DNA of 64,000 nt. It comes from Amaurobius ferox (taxonomy: Eukaryota; Arthropoda; Arachnida; Araneae; Amaurobiidae). The notes under the pieces were generated by a model that did no database searches, was not told where the DNA came from, and saw nothing but the letters and a program-made list of their open reading frames with translations. Shown in pieces: positions 55,500 to 64,000 of the stretch; position 1 is the first letter of the stretch; each line of letters begins with the position of its first letter. The stretch lies in assembly GCA_951213105.1 (NCBI GenBank), contig OX578138.1:63190040-63254039 (forward strand), written 5' to 3'. The position numbers and the translations under genes are program-made.

Positions 55500-58084
55500 C
55501 ATATTTGGCTCTTTTCCGGATGACAGCATGTAAAACTATTTCGTACCCAATAAACTTATATTTCACCCAACTCTCAAAAATCAAAATGTATTTTTGAAAA
55601 AATTTACAACAATTCCTGAGAAGGCTTTACAGGCATCATTAGAAGTTTCATATTTAATAGAGAAAAATTTCACACCACATACAATTGGAGAAAAACTCAT
55701 CCATCCTTCAGCAATTAAAAAAATCTGATGTGGGCAACACATGACTTTCCTTAAATAATGTAATGAATTTACTACTTTTACAGTAAAAAAAATAGGTTTT
55801 TCTTATAGTAGATACTAATATTCTTTTCAAGATATTGAATTTTCGACAATTAGTCGTCATTTTCATTGATTTAGCGTCATTTTTATCCATTTGGCGAGAT
55901 TTTCATTAATTTGGCAACATTTCAAAAAAGTCGCCAAGTTGGCGACATTCCGCGAAATTCGTCGCCAAAATCTCGCCAAGCGTTATGTACTAAGAAATAA
56001 GTTATTCTTACAGCAGATAAATGACTAGTGGCCTTCAAATACAAGAGTATTATTCAAAGTATCTTTTTTCATGAATGGAACGAGCTAGATCCACGAGAAT
56101 GATGTCACTCAATTTATCGCAATGTATTACATATGAAAAGTGAACATGTTTCTCAATAGGAAACATGTTTTTTTTATATTTTATATGACTTTTGGATAAT
56201 TTATTGAAAAATGTACAATATCTCGAGAACGGTTCATGTTAGGGTTCTAAAATTTATGTCAATCGTTTTCTAATGAAAAATTACATAAGAAATGTCTATT
56301 TGCGTAACTTTATTAGTGGTTTTGATTTTTTGACGATTTTTTCAAAATTTCATTCGAAAATTTAGGGGGTTCTGAACATTCGATTGCGTATAAAAACAAT
56401 AGACTTCCAGTGTTTACGGATTGTGATTTTTGTACCGAATTTGGTTCGAATCGGTCCATTCGTTCGTCAGTTATCATCTCCACAGACTCACTGACACACA
56501 TACTTTCACACACACAGAGAGAGAGAGAGAGAGAGACATCACTTCAAAAATGTTCGATTCGTGATCAGGGATGCTTTCAACGTGCTCTCCCGTCGAAAAC
56601 TCGAACTCGAATTCGAATTTTCGACCCCGTCACAATACTTTCCTTATACATTATGTATATAAGGAAAGTAATAACACCAATTATGCATGGAGAAAAATAT
56701 GGTAACGATTTAAAAACAATACCATTATCAAGAGATATCGGTTCTCGCCGAATTCCCGCCATATCACGTAATATATAGAATCAGTTCTGTTAAATCGAAT
56801 GCAAAATTCTCCTGTATTTGCTCTACAACTTGACGAAACTACTGACATTACTAAATTATCTCAATTAATTTTTTATGTGAGATACGTTTTTGAAGAAGAC
56901 ATATCAGAAGATTTTTTTTTTGTTGTAAAAGATTAGAAGGAAACACAAATGGAGAGAAAATATTTGAAGTTAATTATAGATATTTTAAAACAAATGACCT
57001 TACCTGGACACACTGTGTCGCGGTTTGCACTGATGGTGCTGCAGCATTCACAGGCAGTAATAAAGGACTAAGTGGGTTAATAATGAAAATTGCTCCCCAT
57101 GCAGTATTCAACCATTGCATGATACAAAGACAAGCTCTTGTTGCAAAAGATGTGAAGAATTGCACAAGATATTACAGGATGTTATTACTGTAATCAATTT
57201 CCTTAAAAGCAACAGTCGTCTCTTTCAATACTCTGTAATGCGATGGATTCTGTGTATAAGACATTATTACTATATCGAAGACAGATGGCTCTCACGCGGC
57301 AAAATACTGCGACGTATTTTCGAATTGAGAAACGAAGTTTACATTTCTTTTTTTTTTTTTTTTTTTGGTAGGAAAGAAACATATATTGGCAAGTTTATTC
57401 ATGAATGAAAATTGGCTTGGAAAACTCAGTTACACGGTTGGCATTTTCGAAAAACTTAACGATTTGAATTTGAGTCTACAGGGAGAGAGTACAAACATTT
57501 TAACATCGAGCAGTGAAATTGAAGCTTTTAAGAATAAGTTGCTACTTTGGCAAGGAGAATTGAACAAAAACAACACAGACATGTTCCCGTGCTTTTCTAA
57601 ATTTACTAAAGAAAATAATATAGATTTCTTGTTATTTAAAAACATCATTTCCAGTCATATGATGAAATTGGGAGAAAACTTTTCGAAAAGGTTCGAAAAA
57701 TTTCCAGCTAATGAATTAGGTTGGATCCGTGATCCCTTTTCGTTTGATATTTTTAATTCCAATATCCCTTTAAATGAAAAAGAACAGTTAATTGAAGTTT
57801 CAAGCGGCGAAACATTGCACATTCAATTTAAGTCTCTGACTTGCCAAACATTTTGGTTATCGGTTAGAACGTGCATTGCCGATTTTAAGAAAAAGGCAGT
57901 TAATATTTTGATTCAGTTTGCATCGATCTACTTATGTGAAACCGGCTTTTCAAAATTAGTTGCCATTAAAACAAAATATCGATCGCGATTGGATCCAGAG
58001 GATGACTTGCGGCTTGCGATTTCCAATACAGATCGGAACATAGAAGCAATCATAAGCTCTGTGCAAAAGCATGCCTCATATTGA
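55500..58084 (+). pseudogene. ZBED5/FAM200-like hAT transposase gene, split by a family A insertion
   Basis: The left part (about 55500-55716) codes for the end of a BED-like zinc-finger region (HPTLKNQ at about 55568) and the following helix with KALQAS and TIGEKLIHPS. A family A repeat (55717-56674) interrupts it. The right part resumes with MHGEKYGNDLKTIPLSRD (56685-56740), then a DDE-type core with LDETTDITKLSQL (about 56832) and CTDGAAAFTG (about 57032), and a C-terminal piece open for 239 codons (57365-58084). That piece ends in a hATC dimerisation region with IYLCETGFSKL and KYRSRLDPEDDLRLAI. Stops and a frameshift with a T-run near 57350 break the middle. This type of gene descends from hAT transposases and is often found as repeated, sometimes domesticated copies in animals. 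This copy is not functional. Confidence 0.8.
55717..56674 (+). repeat. Family A repeat inserted in the hAT pseudogene
   Basis: A complete copy starts AAATCTGATGTGGGCAACAC and ends TATATAAGGAAAGTAATAA. The TTGGCGA/TCGCCAA block is near 55870-55985. The CA tract is short and followed by a GA tract (56507-56536). The coding sequence on both sides belongs to one gene, so the two boundaries can be placed within a few bases. Confidence 0.9.
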
Positions 58085-58399
58085 ATTCCTTTTATGTAAA
58101 GTTTATTAAAAGTATTTTTCATTAAAAAAATATTTATATCCATATGCATAAATAAAACCATTTTTTCATAAAATTATGTGTTTTATTCAGACCTCTTATA
58201 AGGCAAAAACATAAGCGCAAATCCCAGAAAGAATTTCACTTTAACTACATTGACGATTTAAAAAACGTCTACTGTCTATCCAGGGGTCACGATAAAATTT
58301 TACTCAAAATGGGGGTGTCGGAAATGAAAATAGTTTGCGCAACACTGAGCTAGATGATATGCCCGCCATATGCAGGAATTAAAAATTTGCAAAACATTC

Positions 58400-59115
58400 C
58401 TCCTATTTAGGGTCATTTTTATCAGTTTTCGTCAATGTGGCAACATTTAAAAAGTTGCCAAGTTGGCGACATCCCGCCAATTTTTCGTCAAACATTATAG
58501 AAGAACGAACGGCGAAATGAGTTATTCTTATAGTTTACTTTTATGTTCTTTCCAAGATATTGAATTTTCATCAATTAGTTGTCATTTTCATTGATTTAGC
58601 GACATTTTTATCAATTTGGCGACATTTTCGTCAATTTGGCAACATTTTAAAAAGTCATCAAGTGGGCGATATTCCACCAAATTTGTTGCCAAAATTTCGC
58701 CAGGAATTATGGACTGAGAAATAGAATTCATACAGTAGATAAATGACTTATGGCGTCCAAATGCAAAACTCTTGCCCAAAGTATCTTCTCTCGTGAATGG
58801 AACGAACTAGATCCACGAGAATGATGTTAACAAATTTATCGGATAATATTACAATTGAAAAGTCAACATATTTCACAATAGTTAATACTTTTTACAAATG
58901 TTTTGTGATGTTTTAATACATTTATTTGAAAACTGTGCAATATCTCGAGAAGGATCCATGCTAGAGTTTAAATATTTGCGTCAATCGTTTACTAATGAAA
59001 CATTACATAAGAAATGATTATTTACGTAACTTTATTGAAAGTTTCTCGAGATTTTTTTTTTTTTTATGTTTTTTCAAATTTTCATAGGAATATTTGGGGG
59101 AGTTCTGAACATATT
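58400..59115 (+). repeat. Degenerate family A copies
   Basis: 'atttggcgac', 'gttgccaagttggcgacat' and 'ttcgtcaa' lie near 58430-58490, and the same block follows again at 58590-58700, then 'cctaatgaaacattacataagaaat'-like DNA to about 59015. It lacks the CA tract and the 3' palindrome. A second partial copy may be fused to the first. Confidence 0.6.
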
Positions 59116-60039
59116 GGCAAAATGTTAATGATATAACTTTAATAGCAAAATCGCGGCTCCGGTCTCGTATTTATTATTTTATAACTTTCAGGGAAAATTC
59201 TAAATCGGAAACAAAATCGGGGACAGAAACAATCCGGGAGGTATGTCTTCTTTCAGGGACTGTACCCGAAAATCGGAGGCAAATATTCACCTTACCTTAT
59301 GACCACTTGTAAAGAATATGGGTAACATTTAGAGTATAAATAAATTCTAATACAATCAATAGTATTGCTAAGAAATGACATGGGGGGGGGGGAGGACTAA
59401 CCAAATATTATGTTTCCCATTCCACCAAATATCATGTATCGGAACTTGAATGCATTCCCTCGGGGTGGTTATAACCCCCACCGGCAAAGACAGCGATCAG
59501 AATCGACCGTACCCTCTCTAAGGAAACATGCATTGACAATGGGGGCTCTATTGAAATATACATAGACCGTTGAAGCATTTTATAAAATTTTTCACAATAA
59601 AAATTTAACAATAAGAACCACATAACTTTAATGCATTTTTTACTCTTATGTTTTAGAAATTTACATAAAAGACATATAAAAACTAGCAGCATACCCGTTC
59701 TTCGTACCGAGTACACAATACAAAGAAACTTAAAATTCACAATTATGTACAAATTCCTATAGTATACTAAATGATATTTTTAATCAAAATATTCTGTTAA
59801 AATATTTAATTTAATGCTCCTTAAAAGAAGTTTAAGAATCTGTGTTCTCGCTACACAAAATTATCTTCACGGACAGATCTGAAGAATAAAACACCCTGAC
59901 GCCTTTTGTAAGCAAATTTACAAAAAATGTGGAATTGAATCAATATATGCAAAAAAAAAAGAGATTAAATTGTATGGGACCCGTACTACTTATATACGCG
60001 AATATTAAAAGATATAACCTGTATTAGTAGATTACATGT
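59116..60039. other. AT-rich interval, no gene seen
   Basis: A G11 tract lies near 59382-59392. A minus frame of 106 codons (59752-59432) is hydrophobic and lacks motifs. No known element was recognised. Confidence 0.4.
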
Positions 60040-60410
60040 ATAAATTGAAAATATTAATAAACCCGTAATCTTTAAATTTGGAGGCAGTAATTGATTCCAA
60101 TATATGCCAAAATGAAAGTGCTAAAATTATATGGGAAGTACTACGTATAATGTCGTAGATTAGAAGATATGTCTGTGTGTTAGTAGAAGATTACCCGTAT
60201 TACAATATGAGTCTCAAATATCATTGCTAAATAAAACAGATGACGTACTAAATTGAAAATATCAATAATCCCCGTGATCTTTACACCAGAAGGCCGTAAT
60301 TGATTCCAATATATACCAATCTTGAAAATATCAATAATTTCTAAATCAATAATTCCCGAAAATATCAATAATAATAATAATATTTAAACCTGGAGACCGT
60401 AATTGAGATT
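60040..60410. repeat. Diverged tandem repeat, about 190-base period
   Basis: 'ttgaaaatattaataaaccc' plus 'gtaattgattccaatatat' at 60046-60110 recurs at about 60252-60320 and, shortened, near 60325-60405 ('accgtaattgag'). Confidence 0.55.
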
Positions 60411-60479
60411 ATCCAGTCAAAAATGCAATTGTCAATGAAATTTATCTTATATACATATCTTTATTATTGAAATCGGAAA

Positions 60480-60895
60480 AGATTTAACAAGAAAGATCAA
60501 TCATGCATAAGCATTGATCATGAAACACTTTCCAACTGAAATGCAATTTCATTTAAAAATTTCTAAAATGTGATACATTCAGTGGTGATATCATTTACAT
60601 TATCACAGTGCTACAGTAATTTATTATACTTAAATATTTAAAACGGTATCGAAATATAAATCATCTGATTCTTTATGCAAAATCAATGAATATTTCATTC
60701 ATATAACTTGTATTCCAGACTCCAGAGCTAAATAATTTTGTGTGAAAAAATTCAGCAATTCTTATGTAATTCATCTTACAATCGCTTGAGATATTTGCAT
60801 ATTGCATATGTTAAAATTAGGCTTCGTTGAAGAAATAATAAAAGTTTAGGGATCATTTAAAATCACAACTATTGTAATTGCATAGGCACGGAATT
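60480..60895 (-). repeat. Family B repeat, 3' part, minus strand
   Basis: It begins with 'aagaaagatcaatcatgcat', the reverse of the family B end module, then runs through 'tctaaaatgtgatacattca' and 'tccagagctaaataatttt' in reverse order of the plus copies. The 5' half is absent. Confidence 0.7.
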
Positions 60896-61440
60896 TACAT
60901 ACACAGATAATACACAGATAATATAGGTGTGTATGTGTATGTACTCAAAGTATTGGAATCGTGCCGAAGATCGGAACTCGAATTTTCAAAGGATCTACAC
61001 GTTTTGGGACTTCTAGAACACGAAAAAACTATTTTTAGGAAGACTTCTGTGTGTGTAAGGGTGTATCTGTGTATGTTTCTGTGTGTTTGTCTGGATATTA
61101 CATCCACTCTAATTGAAAAACTAATGAACCGAATTTCATAAAATTTGGTAGGTGTGTTTTTTGTGGGAAATCCTGATGTTCATTAGATTATAGTACGATT
61201 CGTAATAAAAGAATCTGCCTTCTTTGCGAAATGGCCGCAGAAATTGCCTTTATCCACTCTAGCTAAAAACTAATGGAACAGATTTAACAAAATTTGGTGT
61301 ATAATATTTCAATAACCTACAAGTGATTTATATACCAAATTTAACAAAATTTTGTATATAAATCATTTGTAGGTTATTCTAGTACGATTCGGGAAAACGG
61401 AACGGGCTATTTTTGCGAAATGGCGCGCAAAAATTGTTAT
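60896..61440 (-). repeat. Diverged family A copy, minus strand
   Basis: It aligns in reverse with 890-1388 ('gaatcgtgccgaagat', 'ggaactcgaattttc', 'cacgttttgggacttctaga', then GT-rich DNA). Two copies of an inner 'cgattcgtaataaa / cgattcgggaaaac' block are present, as in the copy at 890-1388. Confidence 0.6.
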
Positions 61441-62149
61441 ATATAAAAATAAAAGACTACGTGTGCTCAATTATATCAATTAAATTCCTATTTTATACGT
61501 GATGTTTGACAACAAAAAGAATAAGACTAACTCCATTACTCTAGGACTACCCGTTCTTGAGATAATCTAGTTTTTTCGCGTTTTCGCTACGCCACCTTTG
61601 GCAATAAGTCCAGCTATCAAATGAGAACCAAATTTAAGTTTAACGTGTAAATTCAATGTCATTTAAAATACTCATGGTTGTTATTTTGTGCAGATAAACT
61701 CAAATTATTATGAATAAATAAAGAGAACGAATATGAGTCTGCAGGGAAAGACATGTGCTGTCCACATCTGAATTTTTAACAATATTACATCAATGATTTA
61801 TGGAAGTGAACGGGGATTATTTTCAGCCCATTTCGAAAAAAATGTATGATCAATATTTAATGATCCATCAAATTTTTGTAGAATAAAATGTTCTAGTTCT
61901 ACAAATTTAAGCTTTGTACCAAATTTTAACTCTGTAGGACGTAGGAAAGTGCATTAAAAATGCCATCAAATAAGTATATCATGAAGAGTTATATAAAATG
62001 TAAAAAAAAATGGAAATTGTTATCTACCAAATTTATTTTTAAATGTGAAGCCTCTCCCAAATGCAAAACAATAAATGGAAAGATATTTATTATATAATAT
62101 ATCTCTCTTTTCTTTCTGGAAGATATCCCAAAGTCAGAATTTAATTGAA
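61441..62149. other. AT-rich interval with a family A end fragment
   Basis: 'caggga' then AAGACATGTGCTGTCCACAT (61738-61763) is the reversed 5' end of family A, isolated from the rest. No gene was identified. Confidence 0.45.
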
Positions 62150-62556
62150 TTTGTTTTTTTCCCTATATCAAATAATTTTTAATTAAAAAACTACTTAGCA
62201 TATTTTACTGAATTTTTTTTTATATATTCTATGGGATAATGTGAATATTTCCTAAAAATTTCGAAGCAATTCGTGAATTTTAAATTTACTTAAAAAATGT
62301 TTGAAAAATTAGGTCCCATAGGGTTCAATGTATTTCATTTTTTCAACCCGGTTTCAATAAAAAACTAATTGGGTGATATTATTTATTTATATTCCCATAG
62401 GTCCTACAGACCGTCTGAACAACATACTAAAATTTCATTTTGATAAAGTCATTTTTACGGCAGTTATCGTGCTAACGGACAGACAGACAGACAGACAGAC
62501 AGAATGAACAAAGTCATAAACACTTTTCAACTTTGTTGTAAAGTGTTAATAAAAAT
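62150..62556 (-). repeat. Family B repeat, 5' part, minus strand
   Basis: It contains, in reverse, the body blocks 'aattaggtcccatagggttc', 'tgataaagtcatttttacgg' and a GACA tetramer run (62483-62501), and ends with 'aacttttcaactttgttgtaaagtg' pieces that pair as a hairpin. The 3' half is absent. Confidence 0.7.
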
Positions 62557-64000
62557 CGTCTGTCTCATAAACGCATTGGATTTAAATCCGTTGCTAAGCG
62601 ACATGATATCATTTGCTTTAAATAAATTGGTTGAAAATATATCGTCTGAAATATGCTATCTCTATGGAAAGTTTAGCTAGCGACATTTTAAAAAATCGCC
62701 AAGTTTATCGCCAAGTGAGACTTTAGAACTCACAGTCCCACTTGTCGACAAATTAACGAAACTTCATCACAATACTAGCCCCTAACAAAACACAATTAAT
62801 TTCATTTATTTAGAGCAATTTTATCAATTTCAAGATATTTTTTATAGATTTACAAACATTTTTATCAATTTGGTGACATTTTGAAATTCGCTAAATGTGT
62901 TACTAAGTAGGACGGTTGGACTGACAGACAAATGCTAATGAAACATCATTTCAGTACTCTCTTCTAACAAAACAAAATAAATTTCATTGATTTGCGACAT
63001 TTTTATCAATTTGGCGACATTTCTGTCAGTTTGGCAACGTTTAAAGAAAGTTGCCAAGTTCTCAATATCCCGCCAAACAAACAGACAGACAGACAGGCAG
63101 ATTTTCAATTTTATTTATATAGATAGAATAACAATCAAGTTAAATAAATTGTTAATATATTCGATAAATTTGATAATTTTCCTGATTTGGGCTAAAAAAT
63201 TAAAATATGACCTTCAATTTACTGGCTAATATGCAACTGTATAGCTAAATGACCTAGAATCAGCGAGCCATACAATAGCTAAATCCGGAATTTGCACACT
63301 TGGGGAAAATGCTCAATTTTATATTTTCCTGGTAATTTTAGGCTTACGATTTTTAAATATGTCACATTAAATGTCAAAATGATTTTGAATAAATTAAAAA
63401 TTAAAGTTTAAATAAGGGAAAAATGACGCGATGTCATGTGATCTTGACACACTACGTGATTGGCTCAGACGTCACTGTGCATGAAGTGTCAGTGTTTACG
63501 TTTTAAAAACAACGCTAGATCAATTCGCTTCTTCGCATTCATAATTTAGAAATCATTTATTGAGCCGTAAATTTTATAATCTTTTTTACTTTTACCGTAT
63601 ATTTTAATTGTATAACCCATCCATTTCATTTTGTTTAAAATGTCGATTTTTCCGGGATTTGCCAAAGGACACTCCGATAATCTTCCTAAAATTGACGCTA
63701 TATGTATGTTTTCGTTTTTGGGAACGAATCCCAATTTTATTGGAGCAGAAATGCGAGGAGTTAAAACTTAAGAGGTATGTATGATCTTCATTAATATTGA
63801 CAAATAAATCCAAAACTAATTCAAATGCATGAATAATTCTTTTACATTTAAAACTTTAATTTTGATTGCACGTGGAAATAGTCGCACACTACAATGTCCT
63901 ATTCTGTTTTCAAGCTGATAATTTATTTTTTATAGTAGTTAATATTGTAGTTTGAAATTATGTAAAGACAAATAAAGCATAATAATAAAGACAAATAAAG
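62557..64000. other. AT-rich end of the window with TTGGCGA-type remnants
   Basis: Around 62685-63075 TCGCCAA, TTGGTGAC, TTTGGCGAC and GTTGCCAAG motifs recur, probably from decayed family A-like DNA, together with several GACA/CAGA tetramer runs (62922, 63079-63101). From 63100 to 64000 nothing is recognised. Short overlapping minus frames near 63546-63813 share no family motif. Confidence 0.4.

Overview
The window is AT-rich eukaryotic DNA from an invertebrate. An arthropod, most likely a spider or other chelicerate, is the best guess. The guess rests on the mix of Tc1, mariner, hAT, Helitron and Ty3/gypsy remnants, on tRNA- and 5S-derived SINEs, and on a gag coiled coil built from a repeated MKAGQDEM-like unit that I associate with spider genomes. 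This is an inference, not a measurement. I find no clear host protein gene, no genuine tRNA gene and no rRNA operon. Almost everything recognisable is mobile or repetitive DNA.

Layout. 0-5 kb: an internally deleted Ty3/gypsy element with both LTRs (1626-4290), followed by an inverted piece of the same element. 5-9 kb: two Helitrons in opposite orientation around a large palindromic element that carries a tRNA-derived SINE in its loop. 9.6-18 kb: several copies of a repeat with a GTCT-type microsatellite (called family B here), SINE remnants and a broken non-LTR ORF1. 18-22 kb: a CAATATTG-rich patch, an AT palindrome and copies of a roughly 0.9-kb interspersed repeat (called family A here). 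22.1-25.3 kb: the most unusual part, a compact virus-like gene block flanked on both sides by tandem arrays of one 29-bp repeat. It holds a probable minor capsid (penton-like) gene, a 41-codon basic peptide, a 443-codon probable double-jelly-roll major capsid gene and the start of a fourth gene.

26-38 kb: a mariner deletion derivative, SINEs, a three-level nest of transposons (29351-32927) and two decayed Tc1 elements. 38-52 kb: more family A and B copies, a complete 859-bp MITE and one unidentified 108-codon ORF (47169-47495). 52-58 kb: a 5S-rRNA-derived SINE with a perfect 15-bp target duplication, a solo LTR, a second MITE, and a ZBED/hAT-type transposase gene split by a family A insertion. 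58-64 kb: decayed repeats.

The capsid block reads as a remnant of an endogenous Maverick/Polinton- or adintovirus-like element. No polymerase, integrase, ATPase or protease lies nearby, so it cannot be a complete element. Its three consecutive frames are uninterrupted although nearly every other coding remnant here is broken, which suggests recent arrival or selection. Family A copies share a 3' palindrome, an internal CA microsatellite and TTGGCGA/TCGCCAA motifs. They look like non-autonomous, Helentron- or DINE-like repeats, but that class assignment is tentative.
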